A DNA stretch of 64,000 nt from Acanthosoma haemorrhoidale (GCA_930367205.1 OV884009.1:92029189-92093188), one strand, 5' to 3'; positions 1 to 11,961 are shown, numbered from the stretch's first letter. The notes: generated from the sequence alone by a model not told the origin. Numbers and translations are program-made.

Positions 1-1446
1 AACATAGATAGTAGCAACAATCAACTATCTAGCTACCTAGCCGTACCACAGGGGTTCAGTCACGATTTGGATGGACAAAACTCGTGTAAAATAAAAATTA
101 TTTCTCCACGGGATAATAATTTTAGGAGCCACGGACCTCGAAAATACTAATACAGCAATCTTAAGACCTTCAATAATCCTAGAGCGTTGTTTAGAAAACA
201 CGTTTAAATAGTGGTACGAATTCGGTAAACTATTGTCAGTCTCTGATATTTTGATTACTGTCAACAGCCCGTCTATTATGGATGTCCTTTCATTCATTTA
301 GACCTTCAGCACATTGTTTCATTCTCGTGAGACCATGGGTATATATGATGAATCGCATAGTGTTTTTTTTTTTTTTTTTACCCCAGTTAAATAATTTGTC
401 GCTAACGCTAAAGTTTTATGACCCTGAAGTGCTCAAAGTACTAGCCTTGTAGATATAGCTCAAAAAAATGGGTCGGGTAATTTTAATTTTAGGGAATATT
501 ATATGCATTGCCACCATCTTGAATAAAACACTATGAAAAAGCACTTTTTTCAGTTTGTGCTCAGTAATTCGCTTCTTATTCATTTTAGGTAAAAATATGT
601 CATTACCAATTTTAAATAAAATTATATTACCTGTAAGTTTTAAAGGTAACATGTTGGAATATTTGGAACAGATACTGAGATACGGGGCCACGAAACTCTG
701 CAAACATGTCAGAACAACTCAAACAGTTAGATATGTCAGTTGTTTCACCTTAATAACGTTTTTTTAGTGCAGTTTAGTGCAAAACGCATAATAACCAAGA
801 TTCAAAAGAAATATTTGTATTTACTTTCAACAGAAGCCGAGAAATGTTGCATTAACAATTTTAGCGAAAGCTATAGACTGCAAATATCCTCAGGAAACTT
901 TCAGGAAATTTAATACTCTTTAAAATTGGTAATAAAAACTTTTTGGCCTAAATTCCCTGGAAGCGAGTTACTGATCTTAACTGAAAAAATTGCTTTTTCA
1001 TAGCAGTTTTTTCAAGAAGGTAGAAAAATTTGGAAAACTTGGATTTTTCAGGAGGGGGTCAATACATACAACATACCTGAAAATCAAAATGACTCCACCA
1101 CTTGCAATCCAAAAAAATATCTCTACTGGGTTATACTGCAATGCAGCCTTCCAGAATCAAAATTAAGTGAATTATCATTAGACGAAACAGACGATTGTTC
1201 ACTTTCGTATTTAGATTCAGTGAATTCTCTTAGTGACTGAAATGTACATACGGTTCTTATCGATATTTTTCTTATCACATACATGGTGTCATCTTGTTAA
1301 TTATTGTTAATTTGTTTTTCAGCATTAATTTTGTCTTGTCTTTTTTTCACTGTTTTTATTATATTTGAATTTATTGCGGAAAGCCCTAAGTAGGTTGACA
1401 CTAATTTAATTATTTTTCTCTTGTTAAAGAGTAAAACTATTTTTTT
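1..1446. other. AT-rich sequence, no gene recognised
   Basis: AT-rich DNA with a poly-T run at 363-379. Short open frames exist on the minus strand (37-297 and 416-703, 86 and 95 codons). Neither resembles a known family and their composition looks like chance AT-rich translation. No transposon ends were seen. Confidence 0.5.
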
Positions 1447-1645
1447 CTAATTCTGCTTCTTCTTTACCAGCCATGGGTGACAACCATGTTGATTGGGGAG
1501 GTCTCTGGTATGTTTGTAAATACTGTTTAAATGAGTAAGTGAATGAAAGTTGAAAATATGGTATGAATTGAACATAATTACTTGTTGCCCAATAAGGATA
1601 GACTGTAAACAATAATAATTTAAACAAAAAAAAATTTTTAATACC
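1447..1645 (+). repeat. Jockey-type LINE 3'-UTR fragment
   Basis: This piece matches the 3' UTR of the LINE whose full-length copy ends at 43,653. It carries the landmarks GTGACAACCATGT, GGGAGGTCTCTGG, a TATGAAT motif and TTGCCCAATAAGG. It ends in an A-rich stretch near 1640. It is strongly truncated at the 5' side and contains no coding sequence. No convincing target-site duplication was found. Confidence 0.75.
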
Positions 1646-3179
1646 TGACAATGGTAAACCATTGACACATGGATTTAATTTGAGTTCCTAATCTATTTCA
1701 TGTTAATTACTCTCGTTATACCGTTGTTGACGTGTGAGAAAAAGAGAAAACTGATTGTGGATTGAGACCATGAATGGTAACTTTATTTGTAAGTGAAGTA
1801 AAAACAAAACAAAAAAAAAAAAACTACATCGCAAAAACAAAAAAAACTTCGCCCGTAGATCCTACTTTTAATATAAATGTTATTCGATGTATATATGTTA
1901 CTTTATATCAAAAAGATATATTAATTAAAATCACCAGGCACCATTGTTCTGTTTAACATAGTAGGTGCTTACTCTGATATACAATCCTATCTTAAATAAA
2001 TGAACACAAGTAACGCATTAACAAAGGTGACAGATCCAATCTGCATTGAAACTATATGTTAGCTTTATAATATTGTGACAAGGTTGAGAAGGTTAAGGTC
2101 CAGAATTACTTAAGGTTCAAAGAAAACGAATATCCATAAGACCCAAAACGGCATAAGTATATTTTCTTCTTGTGTGAACAAACAGATTTTTTTTTCCAAA
2201 GAGACGTAACGGTTCAACGCCAACGTGACACTAACTAAAAGTAATTACGAAATAATTAATCTTCAAGGATAATATTTAACAATATTGGCAAATAAACTTA
2301 GGCTGAGTCCTAAAAAAAAAAAATAAAACAAGTCACACTTGGCTACTTCTTTGCCAGATAAAAATAATTTAAAGCTAATCCCAATTAAAACTAAACGAGA
2401 ATTCATCGAGCGTCCGGTACGAGATTGCTTACGTGACCAATTCTTTCATGAGTGTTGAGGCAAATGGCCCCAAATTTTCCCCAAGGAGCGCAGCACCGGA
2501 CAGACGAAAACAAAATACACACTACATACCCAAAGATATTAATGATTATGGTGGATCTACTCTATTCTTCTAAATTATGCACATGTTTTAACTAAACTAA
2601 CAGTTCATGATAAATATCATAGTGTACAAGGCAATCACAAACAAATAGTTCAGACACAACTTTAACTCTTTCAATGGTGTCCCAAGCCTCTTCCTCTGAG
2701 GCAAAAAAAAAAAAAGCAGTAGTTCTTTCCCCTTACCACAAGATAGCAGGTGGGTTTAATATTTTTCCTATCTCCATGGTACAAAATGATTATATTGTAA
2801 TTATTTTATGTGTTCAAAATAAACCATTCTATTTAAATACCCTCCCCGTTAAAAAAAAAACACATATAAATCTGGAGATTTTTTTATTTTTTGGGCCTAA
2901 CCCATGTTTTATTTCATTTATAGTAATATGATTAGTTACATGAGAGAGATCAGGAATTATTTATTGTTATTCACTATTTCTCAACCAACGAAGAGTTAAA
3001 TGTTTTCCTTGATAAATTTGAATTCCCCTTTTAGTCTTTTTTACCTTTCTTTTTTGCTCCCTAGATCTATTTCTCTCTTTCCTCTTCATTCTGTGTTTTA
3101 TTCTTATGATAATGAATTGTTTAAGCTACGATGATTCACTAAAAAAAATTACTCTTCACAAAGAAGGGAAACCTTTGCC
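1646..3179. other. AT-rich sequence, no gene recognised
   Basis: Poly-A runs (for example 1810-1823 and 2701-2715) and short chance frames only (1774-1956 and 2674-2931, plus strand). The left end of the following Tc1 relic may lie here, but I could not identify its terminal repeat. Confidence 0.45.
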
Positions 3180-4110
3180 TTGGAAGGAAAAATCACTAAT
3201 TGCCTTGGATTTCATTACTCCACAGTTTCAAGTCCACATTGTATAGATAGACGAGAGCCATTTAAGAAGACCAAATTCAGGACGACAAAAGTCACTGACC
3301 CCAATAACGACCGCTTTATTAAAATAGAAACGCGAGAAATAGAAAATTGGTTGCTGGTATTCGGTGGATAGCAATCTCAAGAGTTATAGAGTGCTAGAAA
3401 AACTGAGAAAGTCAAGTCTTAGCTCAGGACGCCCTGTGAAAGGGCCCCTTCTCAATGTAGAACATTGAAACACCGATCTTGGACTGAATAGGAATGAAAA
3501 ATATCTTATTCACTGATAAAAGGAGAGTGGCCGTTAACAGTCCAGATGACCGTGAAAGAAACTGGAGAAGACCTGGAGAACGGTCATGTTCTGGAGTGAA
3601 ACGCAGTCAGTGCTGCGTGTCAAAAACTGTGGCATTTAAAGGGGACTCTGTTACGTTCTGGGGTGTCATATCTTAGAAGGAACGTACCGAGTTAGTACTA
3701 ACCCAAGGAGGGGCTTTGAATGCTTCAAGATATGTGGAGATGATTTTACAAGTACCTTACATGCCTTTCATTGGAACTAAATCATTGCTTATATGTATGC
3801 ATATATGTATGACAATGCCGGGTCATATAAAGCAACATGTGTTTCTCAGTACCTGAGCACAACCGGTAATCGTAGCCTAGAGTGCCCAGTAAGAAGTCGA
3901 GACCTTAACCCAATCGAACATGCGTGGGACAAACTTAATTGGATGGTTTGCTCGCGGGATCCCCCTCCTGCTACACTTGAAACGTTAAAGAGGCTGCATT
4001 GGAAGAGTGGGACTACATCCACCAAGATTTTATTAGAAAACTTTTTATGAGTATGCCTAAAAGGATGTAAGCCATTATTAAAGCCAGAGGAGAGGATACT
4101 TCGTATTAAA
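3180..4110 (+). pseudogene. Tc1-type transposase relic
   Basis: Degenerate transposase of the Tc1/mariner superfamily, which cuts and pastes DNA at TA sites. Order seen: an N-terminal DNA-binding remnant with HTTVS-like and R-x-TTKVTDPNNDRF-like residues (3180-3371). Next comes the second DDE block, ILFTDKRR...WRRPGER...VTFWGVIS (3494-3676). The third block is DNAGSYKA...RSRDLNPIEHAWDKL (3793-4050). After a frameshift, EEWDYIHQDF and SMPKRM-like residues reach about 4110. The first Asp is retained in FTD and the second in QDNA-equivalent YDNAG; E of NPIEH is retained. Several stops and frameshifts break the frame, so no active protein can be made. A full-length family member is about 340 residues; the pieces cover most of that. 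Terminal inverted repeats were not found, so element ends are uncertain. Confidence 0.88.
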
Positions 4111-4233
4111 TGCCATTATAAGCCTATAACATTTAAATGATGTTAAAAAAGAAAAAAATATTATTGTTCTTTTTTTTTATTTTCATAAAGAAAGTTCTAT
4201 TTTAATTAAACATACATTCAATTTTAATACCTT

Positions 4234-5065
4234 TGTTGTGGCCACCTCTCAATCACGAATAATTAGAAGTTCCCCTCTTCTCGTATCATAAAATATCTAT
4301 CTATGTTTCCATATATTTAATAAAACTTATGACGTTAGGTGGAGAAGGGAGAGAAGCTAGTGGGGGAAACAGCCGCAGGTGGGGAGCCAACCCAACCACG
4401 GCTGGCCTGCCTATATAAACTCCGCGTCTATGAGCGAAAATTAGAACTTACCAAACCGGCACCTTGAACACTTCTCTCTTTCTCTTTCTCTGTACTGGCG
4501 CTTGCTGCTCTACTCAAAACCATGGACTTCTCATTCAACTACTTCTCCATCTTTCTCTCCTAATCTCGCTATGTTTTAGTCCGGCGTTGCCAGGCCCCAC
4601 ACCTTCCTAGTGAGAATCCCTGCCTTCGTCTCGCTAAAACTAGCACTTCCTTGAGAGAGACCTCTCCCTCGTGGACGACGATTGTCGTGGTCCTACAAAC
4701 ATACCTAGCAGCATCTCCCACGGCAATCCAGTCTGCTTCTCTCCGGTTCACACTCGCCTTTGGGATCCGGATGGTTTTCGCCTACCCTTAGACACCGAGT
4801 GTGAATTCGTGGTCATTCCAAGACCACATAAACTACCTATAAACCTACCCTGTTCCTCTGCTCCTTAACATAGTGCATTGTCGGGGCACACCTTCTAAGA
4901 TCTTATGGAGTCAGATCAAAACGAATTAGACTGCCCGCAGACTAGGCCGGCAGCTAGGGTGTAAGACCACAGGTCCACCCTTTCTTGGCGCTCGCCGGAC
5001 GGGGGCTAGAGGTTGTAGCGATCCTAGCCCGCGACGGGCGTCTCCTCCCCACTGTGGGGATATTC
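4234..5065 (+). repeat. Dispersed repeat family A, copy 1 (promoter-bearing, LTR-like)
   Basis: A GC-richer block of about 830 bp, repeated at 43,968-45,680 (minus, split) and in part at 17,711-18,052 (minus). It starts GTTGTGGCCACCTC, has a TATA box (TATATAA, 4412-4418), a pyrimidine-rich leader, an ATG at about 4521, and ends near CCCCACTGTGGGGATA (an inverted repeat). A short reading, roughly DPDGFRLPLDTECEFVVIP, recurs in all three copies. I infer a solo LTR or the 5' region of an unrecognised retroelement. Matching TG...CA ends and a TSD were looked for but not established. Confidence 0.6.
4412..4418 (+). promoter_or_regulatory. Putative TATA box of family A copy 1
   Basis: TATATAA sits inside a conserved block. 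The same motif is conserved on the minus strand of the other long copy (45,494-45,500). Conservation between copies suggests an RNA polymerase II promoter carried by the repeat. Confidence 0.45.
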
Positions 5066-6536
5066 GACGACAATTTTTGACCCGACAATTTTTTTAAACT
5101 AGAATTATTTATTTTATGTATGTAAACCCTGCTGTTCTCGAGAAATGTCTTGGTGTTTTTTTGTCATGGAATTAAAAAGATTAAACACTATTATATATTA
5201 GATATAGCAACGATCTGTTAAGCCATAGCAGTCACATCCATACAATATATACATTTTTATATGTATTGGGGGCACCTGTGTGATGCGTTACTTTTTCGAG
5301 CAGGTCAATAAGAAGAGTGGCTAAATTATAAAGGGTCAGCTCGAGGAAGCTACCTTCAGGAACTCCTAATGAATGGAAAAATAGTTGGAATATTCTAAGC
5401 CACAATGGACTTGAAAGAAGATAATAGGATTGAAGTATTATGTAAGGATGTTTGCTTGTAAAGCAAACTGGCGCACCAATTTCAGTCGAAAGCCTGAGCT
5501 AGGTCGCGAAAAGTGTACATATAATCAAAAACGCTGAGACTTGAGACTACGACCAATAGAATGTATCCAACGGAAGCAAAATTTTTAGGTGAGTTGGATT
5601 TTTTTCGATTGTAATATAGAAACCTTTGAGTAGGGTTCTTTAAAAAAATTTTAAGGGATCATTACCTTACTAAAACAAAATACAATAATTGAATAGTTAC
5701 ACTAAAGTGAATGGATGGTAGAGAATATTCAAGCAAGTATTTAGGTCATGAAGGTTATTGCTTCGGGTGGTAGTTACCTATGGTTCTGAGCAGTAAGAAG
5801 ATTATAACCAGAGAATTTACTAAGAGGAAGGTTTCCTAAAATATAGCTTACGTAGCAAATTATTAGTCGGTAAATAATATATAAATAATACTCGGATATA
5901 CTTGTAGTACTTTAGTTTCTAATTTTAGAGATAAAAGACCCGTTATCAGGTGAAATACTAACAGGTTTGAGTAGAATGATGGGAGTGTTCTAATCCCTGA
6001 GCCACATTGAGTAGATAGCGGCTGCTACAGACGGATCCTGCCACTTAACGAGATGAATAGGGCAGCATCACTGCTTAGTCTCTGCGCTCCAAGAGCCCAC
6101 TTTTATACAGCTCAAACTAATAACTGCTAAAAACTGTCTTTTCAAGGAGGGGGGGGGGGAGAAATGCGTGGAGTTTGAGTTAATCTTCAAATTTCACGGG
6201 AAAGTAACGATGTGATTTAATTGATGGTCAAATGGAATCCATCACCATTGTTTTTTAATTTTTGATAACCAGCTTTGTTTTACATTGGATACAAACTAAA
6301 CTCAATTTTTTGTTTTTAATACAGTGGTACAAAGGAAATAAAGGTCGTGATAAGTGAAAAAAACATTATAAAGAAGTCCTTTGACGATACCCACAGTACT
6401 AGGCTTGTTAAAAAAATCTTGTTAATGGAATACGTTTTTGATTATCTCACATCACATCTCAACACACAGATTGCATGCAGACTGGAGCCATCGGGAGAAG
6501 AAACGTTCCAATAATCTGCCCGTATTTTATGTTTCC
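5066..6536. other. Unassigned AT-rich sequence
   Basis: No gene or repeat recognised. An 11-base G run lies at 6149-6159. Confidence 0.45.
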
Positions 6537-6671
6537 TTATACCTTTATCTGTCGCCTCTTCCTTCATTTCAAAGACCACCCTTATACCTTTATCTGTCGC
6601 CTCCTCCTTCATTTCAAAGACTACCCTTATACCTTTATCTGTCACCTCCTCCTTCATTTCAAAGACCACCC
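6537..6671. repeat. Minisatellite, 45-bp unit x 3
   Basis: Three head-to-tail units at 6537-6581, 6582-6626 and 6627-6671, starting TTATACCTTTATCTGTC and ending in a variable pyrimidine block. Only a few positions differ between units. The unit is a multiple of three, so both strands stay open. The minus strand reads a 15-residue repeat (RVVFEMKEEATDKGI) and the plus strand reads YTFICRLLLHFKDHP. Nothing shows that either is translated. Confidence 0.9.
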
Positions 6672-8545
6672 TAATCACATAAAGCAAGCATGCGAATTAG
6701 GTTAGCAAGATACTTGGCTCTGTGGAGACCACCAGAGCAAGCTGAAAGCTATCAGACGATGACCCAAATGCACCAGTTAACGGTAAGATATGCCGTTCTT
6801 GACTGCACCGAGTATCAAGGCACCAGAAGTATGATTCTCAATCAAGACAATTTTAGTACCGTTCAAAAATGGCATACTATTCATAAAATACTCTAAAATG
6901 TTTAATGATCATAATTTTAGTCTGTAAATTTTAAAACTTCTATAATTTTGTAAAGCTATGATTTCTTGGAAATTTTAATTGGTTCATCTGAGGCAACGTA
7001 ATTTTTAATTGTTTGCAATTTGTTAACTTAGTACTATTGACTCAGAATTGGGGTCTTTAGCATCGTTAGTTGTACACGACCTCTAAAATAAACAAATCCC
7101 TTGAGCCCAAAATTCAACTCATTCTGGCACTTCGTCTGAAGAGACTATAACAGGTTTTCGCAAAAAAAATTAGCTATTTACAGGATATTTGAGGAAGAAG
7201 AGTAGGGATTTCTTTATGAATATTTCTAAAAAAAATTGGATGGCCGCTAGGCACAGACTTGAACCCAGATCGACTCTAGATGTGATCTTATCCGTACCGC
7301 TTACCTTTGAAACTATTCCCATCGATAATCGTCGTTCATCGACTTTCCCAATCTTTACTAGTTCCTTATCTCCGTCCAATAGGACTACTTATAATTTGTA
7401 ATTATTATTCTTTATATTTATTTTTCTAATTTTTTTTCACTTCCTATATTAATACATCTCAACAAACTTTCACTTTATTTCCCCTTTTTTATGATTCCTA
7501 TATTTTCTTATGCCAGTGATTTTCAATCACCTCTACTCGTGTTTTCTGTTTCAATATTTTTCTGGTGGCTGAATCGAGTCACCACATATGTAAAAAGGTC
7601 ATTAATTATAATCATATCAATCATCATATGTTTTTGTTATTCTTTAGTGGCAATTTCCTAGAATGAAGTGGGTTTTTTTATTCATTCATACCTTTAATTC
7701 GTTTTATTTATATTTTTAAAAAATACAATTTTATTAATATTTAAAAAAAATTCAAAATACCATCGCTCTTTAACTGAAAAATACAGGAATACCAGTGCAC
7801 ATATTTGCATAAAGCTGTTATGTGGGTTTCTCTCAGATGGTGCGCAAAACTTGATCATGACCAACCCCTGTGGAGAATTGACTTGACCCTCTGACTTGGG
7901 AATCAGTGGAAAGTAATGAAGGGGGAGCCGAAGGGATTACCATGAGAATGAGGTGGAATCAATGAGCCGGTTAGAAGTGGGACCATTACCATCTTCCTCA
8001 TCATTGTTCTGATTAATCAATGATGCCATAATCCCTCAAGCTGACTAATGCATGCCTGTCTTACATCCCTCCCCTTTCAGACAGACCTCTTTCAAATACA
8101 ATCCTAATTATATATATACCTTTGTTTTTATAAAATTGAAATATGACAAATGTCTTATGACTGAGCGAACTAAGCCATGACAGCAATGTGAAAACATAAA
8201 GTAACACATTATCAGAAATATCTATGAAATTTGATTTTAGTGCACTGGCTGATCAATCAAGCTTGCTTTTAAGACACGGGTTCTTTGAAGGTGGACCTGA
8301 CGTTAATTATTGGAGATGCTTTAGCCTTATATGTAAGACCTAAAATCTCGAAAGCTTAGCATTTTTTTTTTGGCCGTTTACCATTTTTTTTTTAAACCCC
8401 TGAATCGGTTACCTTTCCTGTATTAGCCGGAAAGACCTCTGTTCCTCAAGATCCGATTAAATGGTAAGTCAGTTGTAGATTTGGAGGGAGATTTTTATGG
8501 TTTCCAAATCTATTTTTTTATCTTACAAGATAAAATACATAGTTT
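6672..8545. other. Unassigned sequence
   Basis: No recognisable gene. A possible tRNA-like promoter region (A-box and B-box-like words) lies on the minus strand around 7240-7320 and is described under findings. A moderately GC-richer part at 7820-8060 shows no readable protein family. Confidence 0.4.
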
Positions 8546-8717
8546 CATCTATAAATAGTGTATGTACATATTTATAGTATATTGTTACACCTATAAACCG
8601 TACATATACATATGTATGATATATAGTTACCTCTATAAATAGTGTATGTACCCATGCGTCGTATATAGTTACAACTAAATATAAACCGTGTATGTACATA
8701 TTTATAGTAAATATTTA
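8546..8717. repeat. Minisatellite, about 42-bp unit x 4
   Basis: Units at 8546-8587, 8588-8629, 8630-8671 and a longer diverged one at 8672-8717. Each contains CTATAAA followed by GTGTATGTACATAT-like sequence and ends in GTTA or similar. AT-rich, non-coding. Confidence 0.8.
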
Positions 8718-10141
8718 AATCCATGAAAAAATTTGATTACAGCGGAAACGATTAATTTGCGAACTGTTAGAAACTTTATACATAGCTGAAGTGAATTATT
8801 GGTTTTTCTAAATCAAATTTACATTATAATAATATATTTAATATAAATATAAATTATATATTATTTTATGATATGGTAGCATGATTAAGAGAAATAAACA
8901 TCACAGTTTTAGACGAATAAAGAGCTCGTGCTCCAGTCTGAGCTCATAAAATTGATATTTTAAAAATTGATTTGCAATTAGCAACAGCAACCACATCACA
9001 CTCCGTTGGTAGGCAGATGCTCAATTTGCAACAGAAAAAAGCCAAGTCTTTGTCAAAGTGCAAAGTGTGTTTTGATCATCGAGGGGAAATAGTGATGGCT
9101 GAAAAAAATGATTATTTGTTTTTTTATTTATAGCCTTTGATATGTAACTCTTACAAATATATTAAAACTTATTGTTACCACAAAAAAACCGTTCTTTTGA
9201 TTTATGGGGTACCACAGTACCCCTCGGAACAATTCTAGCGTTAAGCTAGTGTATGCCCACCGAATATCATCAACCCAATCATGTCCACTTCTCTCGCTTT
9301 CTAGTCCTAAAAAAGATCTCCAAACTACTAACATACAAACATTTGTAAACAAATATTTTCTAGCAAAGGTACTAGTATTATTCATTAAAATAAAAAATAT
9401 CATACTTTTTTAAAAGCTCAATAAATTATAATAATTTTTTTCCTTATATTTCAGTGTTTGAATTTGAAATGATCGAACTCTACTAGGTTATGATAAAATG
9501 ACTTTCTTATGTAATTAAAGAATGTGTTATTTTCGTTCCGCCCAAAAAATTTCAGGGGTGTTAGTCCTAAACCAGAAATAAAAAATATATAATATTAATA
9601 TACATATTTCTTTTTTGGAATTAGATCATTTCAGCGATTTCGGCAATGAAGTTAAATAAACGGAAATCCCTGCTGATGGTAAAATAAACTGTTAAATTGA
9701 GTCCATTGTTTTTCAGTGTACCGGAACTTGTATTGACAGAAATGGTGTGAGCATGAGGGAATGAGTTGAGTTATTATTGTCACAGCAATTTGACGATGGA
9801 CATATCCGAGTGTAGATACCGGATGACAGAGATCCAGATCGGGCAGGCTATCAGCCCTTCACTTTTCACTCTCACTTCCATTTGGGATTCATCCATGAAG
9901 GGGGGGGGGGGGCTAATTACTTTTATTTTGTTATACGACAGCCTTATCTTGCACGCTGTTATAAATTCGCACGAAAAAAAAAAATTGTTAGATTGTTTTA
10001 TATCGTTCATTTCAATTTTTTATATTCGGTCGTTCAATATAATCAGTTAATTTTATCAATATGTTATAATCTCTCTCTCTCTCTCTCTCATTGGGAGTAT
10101 GTTACGAGTTCACCCACCTCTCTTTCTGCCCGATGATAGAA
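8718..10141. other. Unassigned AT-rich sequence with simple repeats
   Basis: A 13-base G run at 9900-9912 and a (CT)n microsatellite at 10071-10089. Short open frames at 9128-9403 (minus) and 9766-10136 (plus) are not recognisable and cross these simple repeats. Confidence 0.45.
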
Positions 10142-10206
10142 GGAATTGTAAATATGGTTTCAATGAGAACATTGATCACAATTACTCATTTTATCACAAT
10201 AAAGAT
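10142..10206 (+). repeat. Very short LINE 3'-end fragment
   Basis: Only the last part of the Jockey-type 3' UTR: GAATTGTAAATATGG, AATGAGAACATT, ATCACAATTACTC and TTATCACAATAAAG. It is one of the shortest copies in the window. Confidence 0.7.
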
Positions 10207-10215
10207 CTTTGAAAC

Positions 10216-10700
10216 TTGAAAGATATTTACTATTTATAGTTTTTGAAAAGATGATTTTTAGTGACCCAGGAGAATCAAAAAAAATTGTTGGTCCAAATTA
10301 CCAATTAGGTTACTCACAACCATTTGAAAAGTTTTCAATAGGAAATCTCCAGTTAACGTACTTTTACTTTCTCCATCCTTGTTGAACTTGATTGGGTCGT
10401 TTTAGCTAATAAACGTACCGAACTATAAGCTAACTATACTTACTGATATGCATGCCAAACTATATTAGATAACATAGAAGGTGACAGTAAAATAGTAAGG
10501 GATAATCTTGATACTTCAAGTCTTACATAGCTTTTGAGATGTTTGATGAATTGAAATTTTTAAATCAAGATTTGTTAAATAACAGAGTACAAGGGGCGTT
10601 CCCTATCTCTGTCGCGGGTTGACCCGGTATTTCAGTACCCCAGGGAGCGGCCAAAATAACTTAACCATACATAACACAACAAAAAAATGGAAATTTTTTT
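10216..10700. other. Unassigned sequence upstream of LINE insertion
   Basis: No gene recognised; includes a slightly GC-richer patch near 10,590-10,650. Confidence 0.4.
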
Positions 10701-10714
10701 AGAATTATTATAAC

Positions 10715-11961
10715 CCAATGACGCCTCATCTTACCGTCCAATTAGCCTACTCCCTGTCCTCTCAAAAATGTTTGAGAAACTCCTATTAAAACGTCTACTT
10801 CCAATTGTTGAATCCCAAATCCTTTTTCCCACACACCAGTTTGGTTTCCACCAACGACATTCCACTGCTCAACAAGGCCTTCGCGTTGTTGATCACATCT
10901 CCTCAGCCCTTGAAACCAAACAGTATTGCACTGCTGCCTTTCTTGATATAGCTCAAGCTTTTGACAGGGTTTGGTACGCAGGTTTGCTCTACAAGCTCAA
11001 AAGATATTTACCACACACCCTTTTCCTAATTCTACAGTCCTACCTTTCAAACCACTTCTTCCAAGTCCGCTGGGGTTTAGAATATTCTAACTACTATCCC
11101 GTCAATGCAGGAGTTCCACAGTGTCATGGGTCCCGTCCTCTATAACCTATACACCGCTGATGTCCCCTCTACTCCCAATACCTTCTTGGCCACATTTGCA
11201 GATAACACTGCAGTCTCGTCATCCCACCCAGACACCGATATAGCATCCCATAACCTTCAAAAACACCTTGACGAGATCGAGTTTTGGTGCAACCAATGGT
11301 GGATCAAAGTCAATGAAGCAAAATTTCCCACATTACCTTCACCCTTTGTCGCAAGACTTGTCCACTAGTTTATTTTAATTCTATTCCTCTCCCTGTATCT
11401 GAGACAGTACGGTACTTAGGCTTCCATCTCGACAAATGACTAACCTGGAACCCACATACGAGACTAAAAAGACAAGAACTAAACAGACGCTTTGGACATG
11501 TACAGTTGTACACTTCAAAGAACATCCCATCTCTCTTATGCTTATGCTAACTTGTCACCAAACAATTTTATACTAGAACTATTAGTAATGATTTAGTTGT
11601 ATAGTATTTTAATGCGTGACAGTGGGAGTCCTGGCAATGGCCAGTTTCCCCAATCATGTCCTGAGCGTCTGTGGCTCTCGCACTCTAGGTCAGCCTCCAC
11701 TGGCTCATATCCAGTGATGCGGCTGACGGAGGAGCGTGCGGGACTTCCCAAGACTCCACTTTCTCTTCCGTATGCAAGGGAGGTGACCAACATGTGGATT
11801 TGGGAGGCCTCTGGGCTGTCTGTAAATGTATGAATGAGCGAGTGAATGATGAATTGTAAATATGGTATGAATGAGAGCATTTATCTTAATTACTTATTGC
11901 CTAATAAGACAGATTGTAATTTTAGCACAATAAAGGCTAATAAAAAAAAAAAAAAAAAATC
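10715..11961 (+). mobile_element. 5'-truncated Jockey-type LINE with 14-bp TSD
   Basis: A non-LTR retrotransposon copy flanked by AGAATTATTATAAC (10701-10714) and AGAATTATTGTAAC (11962-11975), one mismatch. It begins inside the reverse transcriptase, lacks the C-terminal part of ORF2 through an internal deletion near 11,510-11,600, and continues into the 3' UTR and a poly-A tail (11941-11959). The body is closely similar to the full-length copy at 39,468-43,653. The duplication and A-tail show insertion by target-primed reverse transcription. Confidence 0.93.
10722..11368 (+). pseudogene. LINE reverse transcriptase fragment (broken ORF2)
   Basis: Partial reverse transcriptase of a Jockey-clade LINE. 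Reading from the truncation point it shows SYRPISLLPVLSKMFEKLL (RT block 2), HQFGFHQRHSTAQQ, AFLDIAQAFDRVW (block A with its catalytic Asp), and NAGVPQ (start of block B). A short deletion near 11,122 breaks the frame. The other frame continues with LYTADVPSTPNTFLATFADN, where the catalytic pair is Asp-Asn instead of Asp-Asp. It then reads NLQKHLDEIEFWCNQWW. The frame is lost again before KTCP-like residues. The frameshifts and the catalytic change make it inactive. It was probably dead on arrival. Confidence 0.92.

Noticed and set aside
4234..5090. Family A as a proven solo LTR
   Set aside because: No consistent TG...CA ends or short target duplication could be fixed in either long copy, so LTR status remains a hypothesis.
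10071..10089. (CT)n tract considered as a promoter initiator element
   Set aside because: Simple-sequence slippage explains it; no gene follows.
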